From Liopterus haemorrhoidalis (lineage: Eukaryota; Arthropoda; Insecta; Coleoptera; Dytiscidae), in the NCBI GenBank assembly GCA_963971575.1, contig OZ020611.1, positions 8,032,933 through 8,096,932 on the forward strand: 64,000 nt of DNA, read 5' to 3'. A program made the translations under genes and the position numbers. Positions 52,440 through 61,934 of the stretch are shown one piece after another. Positions within the stretch are counted from its first letter, which is position 1. Each line of letters opens with the position of its first letter. Below the pieces are notes generated by a model. The model made no database searches. It was not told the origin of the DNA and was given only the letters and a program-made list of their open reading frames with translations.

Positions 52440-52910
52440 GCACGTAAGGTGTTGCCATGATAATAAACACAAATTATCAAATTCTTTCATGTTAAAAAAT
52501 AATTAAATCAAAGGATATGTATTGATGTGATAATTTCTTTTGTAAAATACATCAGTTCAACTGACTTAAATCTAAATAACCACAATAATCGGTTAAAATA
52601 TAAATTTTATACAACCAATAATATAGCTACTGGTTAGCCATCTTAGGTTGCCATGGTAACTAGCTGTCTAAGTCACAAATTATCAAATAAAGTTATCAAG
52701 TTAAAATTTTTGGCGTACAAAAACGAAGGCTATTTGCGCATAACACAGCTCATCTGTAACTATCAAATATACACTTTGATGTTAAAAAATACGTAAATAA
52801 AACGATGCATTTTTTAATTTCATAATTAATTTTGTAAAATATTAAAACTGATTTAAATCTATTTAACGATAATAATCGATTATAAATAAAAAATTCCAAA
52901 TAATCATACA
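52440..52910. repeat. Segmental tandem duplication; second unit carries a micro-insertion
   Basis: Unit 1 (about 52448-52620) and unit 2 (about 52648-52905) share, in order, GTTGCCATG.TAA, CACAAATTATCAAA, ATGTTAAAAAATA, TAATTTTGTAAAAT, CTGACTTAAATCTA/CTGATTTAAATCTA and ATAATCG. Unit 2 has one extra block at its ATTATCAAA site, namely hairpin copy 9. Unit 1 therefore serves as an empty-site control. Confidence 0.7.
52678..52771. mobile_element. Hairpin micro-insertion, copy 9, with paralogous empty site
   Basis: AATTATCAAATAAA (52678-52691) and AACTATCAAATATA (52758-52771) match at 12 of 14 bases around a 66-bp insert. The insert has GTTAAAATTTTT, the hairpin 52712-52739 (GGCGTA...TGCGCA) and ATAACACAGCTCATCTG. 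The corresponding place in the upstream duplicate reads CACAAATTATCAAATTCTTT without the insert. Confidence 0.8.
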
Positions 52911-52911
52911 T

Positions 52912-53042
52912 TATAGATAGGGGTCTACCATCTTGTGTGGAATTTTTGTACTCAGCATGTAATATTTACCTTTTTACCCAATTGTTTTGAATTTAATAAA
53001 AATTTCTTCGATGGTAGATTTTTTTGTACGCAATAGGTTTGT
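52912..53042. other. Short AT-rich spacer
   Basis: No supported feature before the Harbinger-derived element begins. Confidence 0.35.
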
Positions 53043-53124
53043 AAAGCCTCATTTACATTCCGCGCGGCTGCCGCGCGAGCACGCCTCGCAAGGCGTGCCT
53101 TAAGCCTGGCACGGAATGCACAGC

Positions 53125-53560
53125 GCGCTACGCCGTCAGAACGGCGTCATTTGCGACGTTGTGTTTGTGCCGTTGAGAACGCCGTTGAATTTTCGCCTGC
53201 ACACAATGCAATAATTTTTAACGCCGTCAAAATGACAAATGACACCCTATATCTGTGTTTATACGTGAGCTTTCTTTTATTAAAATTATAATGGATGATG
53301 AAGACTTGTATGTGATGTTATTTATGTTGTATGCAAGTTATTTATACATACAAACACTTTACCATTCATTAAAAACTGAGGTTAGGTGTTCTACGTCAAC
53401 GTTCAACGGCGTCAAAAGTAGAAAGTTGACGAACATTCAATATCAACGGCGTAGAACGCCGTTCAGACGTTGCTCATTCTGTGCACTTGCGTACTACAGC
53501 TTGATTTTAACTTTGCATTGACAGATAACGCCGTCCAAACGCCGTCAACGCGTCGTCGAA
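53125..53560. repeat. Array of nine ACGCCGT/ACGGCGT motifs
   Basis: Nine copies of ACGCCGT or its complement occur in about 430 bp, as AACGCCGTT, AACGGCGTC, AACGCCGTC and similar, in both orientations and irregular spacing. Such density is striking in an AT-rich region. The array is inside the Harbinger-derived element, sub-terminal to its left end. Confidence 0.8.
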
Positions 53561-53779
53561 CTCGTTGCATTCTGTTCCGCACTTTAGCAGTGCCCTCGCA
53601 ATGTGTAGGCTGCCTCGAGGTGAGCAGTTCCAAGTCGGTTTTTCAGCGTGCTCACAAGCGCCTCGCATCTCTTGCCTCGCTCTGTTTAGACTGCTTAACA
53701 GCGTGCCTCTGAGCCTCGGCCGCACACGCGCTATTTTGGTTAGTGCATTTGTACGGGAATAGACAACATACAGCATGTA

Positions 53780-54110
53780 CAACGATACATGCAAATTGTT
53801 AATTGATTTGTATAAAAAAATGGGTATCGTGAGACCCAAAAATAAATCAGAGAGAACTGCTGGTTAAATATCAGTGAGGTTATGGGTTTGCCTAAAACTA
53901 CTATTAAACAAATTAAACTGTTTCCGTATTCAAATATTTTATTGTACAATTCCTTAATCCACCAACGTGATTTTTGTCGCTGTTTCCTCTTCTTAGTAAT
54001 AATTCTGTGAATCGCAATGAAGTAAAAGGCAGCAGTAGCACTTGGTAATGGCAGCATATTTGGTTGTGTCGCAGCTACTGACACTTGCTTGCCACGCTTG
54101 ACAGCCACGT
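53780..54110 (-). pseudogene. PIF/Harbinger transposase N-terminal remnant
   Basis: On the minus strand, IITKKRKQRQKSRWWIKELY and NKIFEYGNSL match the ..RR....RWWV..L...R...G....L opening of HARBI1-like transposases. After a frame change, ISPAVLSDLFLGLTIPIFLY and KSINN resemble the following ..M....F..LL..V.P.I.K..T segment. No DDE motif follows; instead the frame runs into the ACGCCGT zone. Open frames 53740-54153 and 53507-53839 (minus) contain these blocks but are otherwise not genes. Confidence 0.5.
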
Positions 54111-54179
54111 TTGCCATATGATAGCCCAGGAAGTAGCCTCGCGAGGCAGCCACGCGATATGGATACGAGGCTTTAAGGA

Positions 54180-54890
54180 TTCACTTCAATGCTACTATTT
54201 TCGACATTATGCTAACGCCTCCTGCGAAACTTCACACTCAATAAGACCTCCTTTGCACACTTACTGCATAAATAACTATTATATACACGGACATAATAAA
54301 ACAAACCTTGGATCATAAACACAAATAAGTTAATAAAAAGACTGTTATACACCCGAAAAAAATTATAACATACTCGGTATTAGCGTCAAATATTAAATAC
54401 AAAAGGAACTGTAAGATTTAAAAACAAAAATACTTAACCCCAACGCATGTAAAAAATGAAGATTTTAACAATTTTATAATATTGATATAAACAATGCACA
54501 TTTTTAATGCAATTGCGTCATTACTAAGACAGGCTTCCATACTGATATACTCTGATAACGTTGGCGCATACGGATAGTAACCGAACTAAGCATATAGAAA
54601 TCAGACATCATTTTATAAGAGAATTAATAAGAGATGGTAAGTTGGAAGTGAAACACATTTCAACTCAAAAATGACAGCTGATATTATGACAAAAGGTTTG
54701 ACATCGGACAAACATCTGACATGTGTCAAATATTCGTCAATGCAAAATTATGAAAAAGTAGCTAATGCTAATTGAGGGGGGGGGGTGTTGCTACGGAAAT
54801 GTAACATGTAAGATCAACAACCAACAAGTTGCTAGGAAATAGATATATAGATTGATGGTCAAAAATATGATGTAGTGTATATGTCACAAT
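54180..54890. other. No gene seen
   Basis: AT-rich with a G-run near 54776-54785. Confidence 0.4.
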
Positions 54891-54891
54891 A

Positions 54892-55072
54892 TAATAGGTC
54901 TGTTCTTTTCGCTACCTTGAGTCTTACTGCAAGACGCGGCTGTATTGACGCGACGTTAAATTTATAACTGCGGCTGTAAGAATTTAAGCCAAACTACCAA
55001 TTCAAGCGAACAGAAAATATAGACGCCGCCGTAAACCGTAGACGCAAGTTAGCGAAAAGAACAGGCCTATTA
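54892..55072. mobile_element. MITE with 37-bp terminal repeats, Harbinger-like
   Basis: TAATAGGTCTGTTCTTTTCG with CTACCTTGAGTCT at the left end matches the complement of the right end (TAATAGGCCTGTTCTTTTCG, CTAACTTGCGTCT) with few changes. The 181-bp interior includes GACGCGGCTG and GACGCCGCCG words. The flanks are AT-rich, so a TAA/TTA duplication is possible but not proven. Confidence 0.75.
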
Positions 55073-55079
55073 TAAAATG

Positions 55080-55895
55080 TATATAGACATGAAATAATAC
55101 AACTATATACACATATAATCCTCTGTATTAACAGTCTTCCTATTATTCCCGTCAATAATATTGAGGTAGCTCGTCATCCCTTGCGTTTTTTATATTTATT
55201 TGAGCTTTTGAACTCTTCCCTTATTCTGATTTCTGTTAACTTATGTTGGTAGAATCAAAATTATTTAGCAACTCAGTCTCTAGATCTCAAATATGAGTCG
55301 AAATAACACATTACCAAATATATATCTGACTAAAGAATTGGATGTAACAGAAATACTCGGCAGAAAAACACCTTGAGAATAAGTTCCAATACATAAACAT
55401 AGATTACCCAATATATTAATTTGAAACACAGCTTCCGGATCAAAAGCTATTTATTAAGTATAAATCGCGATAACAAATAAATATGGCAAAATACTTATTA
55501 CTCACTAAATCTAAATATATTTCGACATAAAAAACTACAGAATTTCTGGACTTTACTTGGTAAGCCCCTTTAGTGGAAATAAAAAAGTAAAGTAACTAAC
55601 AAATACACCCTTTGGAGATCACTGTGCCGATTCATCGAAACGTAATTGTTAAAACACCCAACCGACCAATACAACGGCACCATCAAAATTTTTAGTTTAA
55701 TAAATGCCAAGGTGGTGGCGTTTTTCACATACAGAAGAGCCAGGTCAAAGACAGATGAAGACAACATTCAAAACAATAGTCTGGGGTAAACTATCTTGAA
55801 AAAACTGCTTGAAACTGAAGGGTACCTAAACATGGTTTCCATATTTTTGTTGATAATTTAGTCATGTTAATTCTATACGTCCGCCATTTTGATCA
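55080..55895. other. No gene seen
   Basis: AT-rich; the minus-strand frame 55570-55767 has no recognised domain. Confidence 0.4.
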
Positions 55896-56193
55896 ATTAG
55901 TACCTACATCATCGAAACTATATCCAGGGAATAGAAATTGAAGAAATTCAAAAGTTCTGCTACCTTGGCTGAATGATGTCGATCGATAGAGGCATCGAAC
56001 TAGATAACACCCATAAATTAAACAGAGCTCGTGTAGCATTTTGCCTCTTACAGACAGTCTGGTCTACCAGTCACTTAAGCAGAAAAACAAAACTACACAT
56101 TTTTAATACGAACGTGGCTCGTATTTCTTTACGGGTACGAACTTGAAAAATAACCAGAAAATTAAACCAAATACTGCAGTTATTTATTAAAAA

Positions 56194-56415
56194 GTGTTTG
56201 AGGAATATTTGCAGGATATTCTGTCTAAAAACCATAAAAAAAATACAATGCTGTGGGAGATAACTTCAGAGGAATCACTAATGGAAGGGTATCACGCATT
56301 CATACTCATGTTAAACATCGTAGTCAGAGAAATTGACAAAGAAAGATATATAAATACGTATCTTTTGTCTCAAACTAAAGTTGGCATGAGCACAAAACAT
56401 GTTTTCAGTCGGTAA
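56194..56415 (+). other. Incidental open frame across LINE/MITE junction
   Basis: This 73-codon frame begins in the RTE remnant out of its coding frame and ends inside the MITE at 56361; it has no domain. Listed only because it is long enough to be mistaken for a gene. Confidence 0.6.
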
Positions 56416-56518
56416 TTTAGGTCACCTACGTTAATAAACGTCATTCTATCTCAGAACTAATAAGATCGATTCCTCTGAGCTCTTTGCACATGTCGAATTT
56501 AGTTTGAGACAGATGATA
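56359..56518. mobile_element. MITE nested in the RTE remnant, TA duplication
   Basis: The left end TCTTTTGTCTCAAACTAAAG at 56361 is matched by the complement of the right end at 56516 (TCATCTGTCTCAAACTAAAT). Both continue with TGGCATGAGCA or CGACATGTGCA, about 32 bp in all. TA is present on both sides. The 156-bp element splits the two recognisable halves of the RTE protein. Confidence 0.75.
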
Positions 56519-56894
56519 TGTGGGTCAATCCCTTAGACTACGAAAAATTCCCGTTATGCCTACTCTATTAGTGGTTTCTCAGAGGAGATAACGAACAAAC
56601 AACCCATTGCACTGCAAATTAAGGTACGTAAGTGGGTCTGCATCGAGCATGCACTTAGAAAAAATCCTACCACTATAGCAAGAAGAGCGCTCGAATGGAA
56701 TCCTCAGGGTAAAAGAAAGCGCGAGTCACTAAAACAAATCTAGAGACTTACAATTTTGAAAGTGGTCGAAGTTCAGAGAGTATCAAGGGGTTGAACTGAA
56801 GACAAAGCCAATATGGAGAATGGGTCAGATGGAGAAGTGTTGTGATCAGATGAAGAAGTGTTAGGGAAGCCTTATGCTCTTCACAGGAGTTCTA

Positions 56895-57615
56895 AGAATA
56901 CTTTATATTGTTTGGCATCTTCAAACTATCCCTATGAAATCATTTACAATATGCCGCAGTTAAATATGTCACACAATTAAAGAAATCTTCACATCGAATT
57001 TGTCCTTAAGTACTGATATGCCTACGGTCAATCTAGGACAGAGTAAATACCAACAATAAATGAGTAAACTGAACAAAAAAAATATTTTCCAATTAATTTT
57101 AAATTAACCAAATGTTTTTCCTTCGTTTTAAAAATGATGCTTATATAGAATTCAAGCCAAACAAGTTTCAGCATATGATATAAATTCCATTGAATTGTTA
57201 AATATAGTTAAAGTTCACCTATGGCATGTGATGGTAGATATCTAGTTTCATGATGGCACGATTAAATTGTGTTCTCATATCTGCATATGTGAATACACTA
57301 CCATGCATTGACCTCATTTCAAACGCAATGTGGTTAATTACGACCAAATAAACATAACTACTACAAATATTAGCCTTGCAAATCGTACTCACTTTAAATA
57401 GGAATTACAAGAAATGTAGACAGAGTAGATAAAACAAAACAAAAAGACAACCGACTGGGCACACAGGACTATCAATTCTATTCTTTTTCAACGCATTTTA
57501 TTATCTTTTTGGCATAAGGTTTGAATAAATTTTGACTGATTTTCTGTTTCTATATTTTTATTTGGGTGTAGTTGTCAAAGTTTATTTGACAATCGAAAAG
57601 CTTAGACGCAGTTAA
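56895..57615. other. No gene seen
   Basis: AT-rich spacer. Confidence 0.4.
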
Positions 57616-57621
57616 TTCATT

Positions 57622-57864
57622 ATGGAAAAAATTACCCGTAACATCTTGTTATGGTCTCAATGTAGATTACCCAGTTTTCTTAAAAAGTTAATAACGAATT
57701 CTAAATCTCATTTTAACTTGCATCACTATCTAAAATACAATAAGCCGTTATTGGAAATAGGAAAAGATTCATTCAAGAATTCTGTAGGTTGTGCAATAAG
57801 CAGCCTAAAACTGTTCCATGAGCGACTCTTTTACACTCTTATGCCCGGCTGCATAAGTTTTTAG
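57622..57864 (+). CDS. Unrecognised 80-codon open frame
   Basis: MEKITRNILLWSQCRLPSFL, then KKLITNSKSHFNLHHYLKYN, and SVGCAISSLKLFHERLFYTL. The frame is open, mixed in composition and begins with a reasonable ATG, but I recognise no domain. Its last eight codons lie inside the hairpin MITE at 57841-57976, so the end is probably artificial. Low chance of being a real gene. Confidence 0.15.
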   Translation: MEKITRNILLWSQCRLPSFLKKLITNSKSHFNLHHYLKYNKPLLEIGKDSFKNSVGCAISSLKLFHERLFYTLMPGCISF

Positions 57865-57976
57865 ACTAAATGTAAGCTAAAACTCGATGTAAAACACAAA
57901 AAACGCGTTACTAGATATTTTTTGACATCAAGTTTTATCTTACTTCTAGGTTTAAGACTTTTATGCAACCCGGCAT
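57841..57976. mobile_element. Hairpin MITE with about 50-bp arms
   Basis: ATGCCCGGCTGCATAAGTTT at 57841 matches the complement of the right end at 57976 (ATGCCGGGTTGCATAAAAGT). The arms continue through CTAAATGTAAGCTAAAACT.GATGT with gaps, leaving a spacer of about 33 bp. No target duplication is evident. Confidence 0.7.
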
Positions 57977-58016
57977 TCGAGTGACTGTATTTCGTGCAAC
58001 GGGACTGGTGACATGG

Positions 58017-58300
58017 ATTTTTTTAAAAGTTACTTTATGAACTGTTATGCTCGTGGTGAACGATATCGTGGGATGCTGAAAAAATTCTTTATGACTGAAG
58101 TGAATGAACAAGGTCAGCGGAGGTGGTTTTACAAGACGATACTTCATGACACACGGCTCACGCTATGATTTAAATTTTGCGCGATTCTTTTCCTCGAAGA
58201 ATAATTTCAAAATTTGCTGACATCAACAGGCCCAACCTCGTTTAGCAGTTTTGACTTTTGATTAAAGATTTTTCTCTGGGGGTACTGGTCCACACTCAAA
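58017..58300 (+). pseudogene. Mariner-like transposase core remnant (WPPRSCDLT type)
   Basis: ARGERYRGMLKKFFMTEVNE, then GQRRWF in one frame. In the next frame follow QDDTS, stop, HTAHAMI, stop, ILRDSFPRRIISKFADINRP. This corresponds to ..YR.ML..FF.P.....G...WFQQDGATCHTA...I..LRE.FPGRIIS..GDINWPPRSCDLTPLDF. The second aspartate survives (QDD) and the third region has decayed. It belongs to the same transposase class as the element at 2416-2988. Confidence 0.65.
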
Positions 58301-58309
58301 AAAATATTA

Positions 58310-59245
58310 AGTCCAGAACATTCCACAAGAAATCCCTAAAATAACGTAAGAAATTCCAAGAGTAAAACAATAAAAAGTAATTAAAGGTTATTTTATTTTA
58401 AAATTATTTAAAAACAATATCGAAAGAAGTTTATTCAAACAACTTTTATTACTTACATTCATTCGCGCCAGAAACGTTGATATTAAAACTTTAGTAATCG
58501 AAGGAAAATCGAAAATCGAAGAACCACACGAAATCGGTTCTCGAGTACTTACTCGGGAATCGATCAACATGAACTTTCATGTTGATTAGCGACTTCGATC
58601 TTACAATCAGACGAGAAGAATGCTCAATCAATTGAAGAATAAATGTCTGATATTCGAAGGATCTGGACCTCGGGAAAAATCACGAACGAACGGCTTGACC
58701 AAGTGAAAGATTTTAATAGTATGAATCACCAAATTTGTCCAAAATGCATAAATAGGCATAACAAGTATAGTGAAATCATTAGACAAATGATGACCACGTC
58801 GCTGGCAGAAACAACATAAATGTAAAGAAATATTTTAATTGAATTGTAGAACAAATATTAAATCACCTATATGTCCCTGGAATACGCATTTTAATCAGTA
58901 GTACTCCATCGGTAGTTAAATACAAACCAGATCGGACTGCTGCGATCTATATATTTACACCAGAAATGTGCAACTTTCACTTTGCAGGCCGTGTTCAGTA
59001 ACAATTTTTAGCAAGTCGTACTTCTTTTTACAATTTTCATTTATAACGATCTTATATTTTGCACAAGAACTATTTACTTAACGCGTATTTATGACAGCAA
59101 ACTGCCTCCAAGACGGAGTGCTGATGATACGTTTGCCACGATGGGCAAGAAAGTAAACGTTATATTTGGTCATGTTCATACTTTAACACACCATCATAGC
59201 TCACTGGTGTGAACAATTGGACGCGAAATCCATAGGATATGGATG
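58310..59245. other. No gene seen; one small palindrome
   Basis: AT-rich. ATCAACATGAACTTTCATGT with TGAT (58563-58586) is a perfect 11-bp-arm palindrome. The minus-strand frame 58388-58570 has no recognised domain. Confidence 0.45.
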
Positions 59246-59249
59246 CCAA

Positions 59250-60690
59250 ATTGAAACCGTGAAAATTTTCTTATCAGTGCGGCATCCTTTGATGTTGCCG
59301 ACACCTGGCCAGGTGTTAATTACAGGTGTGCAATTGTAAGGGAGGTAATTTTGGAATTATTTCATAAATAAAATTTCATAAATAAATTCATTATAATCAT
59401 TCAATTAGAGTAAAATATTTAATCTGTTAAATGATAAAAAAATAATCTATTTCTTAGAAAGGGCATTTAAGATAGGGGTAGATTTGTTTATTATTTTAAC
59501 TTGACACTTTGTCAAGGGAACATGAAAAGTGAATCGTAAATTATTGTGTTAAATAAATATACGTCAACCATAAGCACATAAATAATAATTAATTCTGTCT
59601 GAGATAAAAATATTAAGATTCGGCTATTTTCTTATGGGATATTTATCTGAGTTATCACAAATAAATTATGAATTTTAAGATAGTACAATACAGATAATCA
59701 AGAGGTGTAAAATGACATTTAACAGTTGGGCGATGTAATCGTTTTTTTTAGGGTGGCCGCGTTTTAAGAAGTTGAGCTTAAACCGTCATAACGTTAAGAT
59801 GTAAATAGGAGTAGATGGTAAACCTTCATAATGTTGAGTCATGTTTAAGAGAGTTCAGCTTAAGCCGTCGTATGGTTAAGACCATGTTTTGGAGTTGGTT
59901 TTTAAGAGACATGGGTTAGAGACATTTAGAGTGTTTGGGCGAGTCGAAATAAAGTAACAATGTAATTCCGTATGAACGTTAGTGTAGTGACCAGCTAAAA
60001 AGTGGAGAGACAATATTTAGAAACATGTAATGGTTAAATTAGTGTTTGGTGTAAAGTGTGTCTAGTGTGTGCGAATGTGTGTCTCTTTTGGATTTAGCTG
60101 TATCGACGTAATTGTAAGTCTAGTGTAATCATGTAAATATTTAAGCCGTAATCGTAATTAAAGTAGGTTAGCTAAAATGTTGACTTTAATTGAAACAACC
60201 CTTAATCCTTCCAAGAATCATAGCAACCAGCTAGCGGACTAATAGGGGGGGTCCAGACTTGATCCGCTCGCAAGTCTTGGAACCCATAATGTGAGGGATG
60301 TACAGAGTAAGTACAAATGAAATAAATCAGCCAACCGTGACATTTCATATTTATATATCGGAGTCCCCCACACAATCAGGACACCTGATAAAAAAGAGGT
60401 AAAAAAAATAGGTAAAAATAGGTAAAAAACAGGTAAAACCAGGTAAAAAGCAGGTAAAAAACAGATAATAACAGTTAAAAATAGGTAAAAAACAGGTAAA
60501 AAACAGGTAAAAACAGGTACAAAACAGGTCAAAATAGGTAAAAAAATAGGTCAAAACAGGTAAAAAACAGATAAAAACAGGTAAAAACAGATAAAAAATA
60601 GACCTGATTTGGTCGCCTGATTGCACACCTGTAAGGTGTCGGCAACAAAGGATGCCACACTGATAAGAATATTCCCACGGTCCCGATTTG
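59250..60690. repeat. Inverted repeats of about 80 bp enclosing 1.3 kb
   Basis: The left arm (59250-59337) CAAATTGAAACCGTG, TTCTTATCAGTGCGGCATCC, TTTGATGTTGCCGACACCT, TACAGGTGTGCAATTG matches the complement of the right arm (about 60614-60692): CAAATCGGGACCGTG, TTCTTATCAGTGTGGCATCC, TTTGTTGCCGACACCT, TACAGGTGTGCAATC. The left arm has a 13-bp insertion (GGCCAGGTGTTAA). Between the arms lie about 1 kb of featureless AT-rich DNA, a direct-repeat-like GTT.AGCTTAAACCGTC region near 59770-59880, and a minisatellite. It looks like a large foldback or non-autonomous transposon without coding capacity. Confidence 0.6.
60395..60605. repeat. AGGTAAAAA minisatellite
   Basis: About 18 head-to-tail units of 9-12 bp, mainly CAGGTAAAAAA, with variants ATAGGTAAAA and CAGATAAAAA. 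The array produces meaningless minus-strand frames rich in F, L, Y, P and C (60239-60626). It lies just inside the right arm of the inverted repeat. Confidence 0.9.
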
Positions 60691-60699
60691 CTTGATTCC

Positions 60700-61635
60700 C
60701 AGGCTCAACTGCCCTAAAACCTACTTTTATATATACGTTGTATTTTGTTATTGAAGGGCAGCATAAAATAATTCGACAGGCCGCCAATTGCCAACCCCTG
60801 AATTAGAGTATTCTCATAAGAGTAACATTCGTTTTTTTTTTTTTCTCTTTTTTTTAAAACTCAAATAAATTTCTTTCATTCAGAAAGGTTGGGTATTGAA
60901 ATTTGGTAAACATATGCTATATAATACACGTCATTTTGAACAATAAAGTCATTTTTATTGTACATCGTATTACATAACCACTATTTTACAAAATTATTTT
61001 ATTTTAAAGTATTTCGTACAAAAAGGAATGTATATAAAATTTTGTTATTAGTATAAAGTCGTACGTAGAAACTTGGATAATATACTATTTGGATAATATA
61101 TTAAAAATTAACCCTTTATCGGTCTCGATATGTTTAATAAACACCAAGATCCCTCTATGTGCAATAAGTAGATAGGCTATCTTCTAAAATTTACGGTGAT
61201 TTCCTTTTTAATAAGTATGCTTACGTTGAAATGGTCATTCATGTGCAGGAATAAACTCGATTATGATGGTTTTTGTGTCTATTTAACACACCTCGACTAC
61301 AACAGGACATCATCTTATCCCTATATTAAAAGCAATTACCTTTTAGACTAATTCAAGTGTCGAGTTCAAATTGAAAAGGGGCGTTGTGGACCACGCATAT
61401 CAAATATTAGAAAAACAAGCCAGAATATCTTGATTCAGCTGTAAGAAGTGTAATAAGAAGAATACTGTTCAATGCAATACCAAATTTGACTGAATAATAA
61501 CACTGGTCGACAAACAAAATGAAAGAGATAAAATAAGCTTATGGCTAATATCTCTGTCCTTAATAAGAATATTAAAATACATTTGTAGCTTTAATTTAAA
61601 TGTTATAGTACCTATCACTTTTCATATCAATGTGC
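60700..61635. other. No gene seen
   Basis: AT-rich with T-runs near 60830-60855. Confidence 0.4.
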
Positions 61636-61639
61636 TGCA

Positions 61640-61930
61640 TTGATAAAGAAATTTTGCTTGAGGTATCCTTTGTGTATTAGAGAGAATCGTGATGTTGCAC
61701 ACTGTTTGCTGTCCAACCAATTCAGCCAGTATTTTTCAAGCTTCTGTGTACTATATTTGATTAAGCAAAACTTTAATGCGGATCGTATTTGTAATGTTTG
61801 CGGTACCCCAACATTTTTTGCGCAAAAGCCACCAATAACTCCTGTAAAAAAATGCAGATGCCTAATAACAGATTGTCGAAAAAGTTATATTTTCTTATAT
61901 GCAGGTTTATGCAAGTATAAACAGGCATGA
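61640..61930 (+). CDS. Open frame with a zinc-ribbon-like cysteine pattern, possibly a Merlin-type N-terminus
   Basis: The 96-residue frame ends with RICNVCGTPTFFAQKPPITP, then VKKCRCLITDCRKSYIFLYA. The C-x2-C ... C-x6-C spacing with C-R-K-S resembles the zinc ribbon that opens Merlin/IS1016-type transposases (C..CG........W.C....CRK..S...GT.F). The helical N-terminal 50 residues (IRENRDVAHCLLSNQF) have no match I can name. No DDE catalytic region follows within 900 bp. Either a truncated Merlin-like protein or chance. Confidence 0.3.
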   Translation: MIKKFCLRYPLCIRENRDVAHCLLSNQFSQYFSSFCVLYLIKQNFNADRICNVCGTPTFFAQKPPITPVKKCRCLITDCRKSYIFLYAGLCKYKQA

Positions 61931-61934
61931 ACGT

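Larger units (their letters stand above)
53043..54174 (-). mobile_element. PIF/Harbinger-derived element, about 1.13 kb
   Basis: TAAAGCCTCATTTACATTCC at 53042 and the complement of the segment ending near 54175 (TAAAGCCTCGTATCCATATC) are the outer parts of inverted repeats that match at about 31 of 39 bp, continuing through CGCGGCTGCC.CGCGAG. Flanking TAA/TTA agrees with the TWA target of PIF/Harbinger elements. The minus strand carries an N-terminal Harbinger transposase remnant (53780-54110). The left third is a GC-rich zone with hairpins (CGCGCGG/CCGCGCG at 53061-53077; GCACGCCT/AGGCGTGC at 53079-53098) and an array of ACGCCGT motifs. Most of the DDE domain is deleted. Confidence 0.65.
55900..56890 (+). 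pseudogene. RTE-type LINE, C-terminal reverse transcriptase remnant
   Basis: From 55915: IEIEEIQKFCYLG, stop, MMSIDRGIELDN, HKLNRARVAFCLLQTVWSTS, HLSRKTKLHIFNTNV, then KCLRNICRIFCLKTI. This is the V.EF.YLGS.IS.DGG...D...RI.KA..AF..L..IW.S..LS..TKIR.FNTNV block of RTE-like LINEs. After a nested MITE it resumes at about 56625: KVRKWVCIEHALRKNPTTIA, RRALEWNPQGKRKRESLKQI, matching RRWRWIGH.LRK....I.R.AL.WNPQGKR.RGRP. The frame has many stops. The catalytic palm is absent upstream. Confidence 0.75.

Noticed and set aside
57622..57864. 80-codon frame as a confident gene
   Set aside because: No domain, no flanking exons, and the end lies within a MITE; kept only as a low-confidence entry.
60239..60787. 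Minus-strand frames rich in F, L, Y, C and P that look like membrane proteins
   Set aside because: They are produced by the AGGTAAAAA minisatellite, not by a gene.
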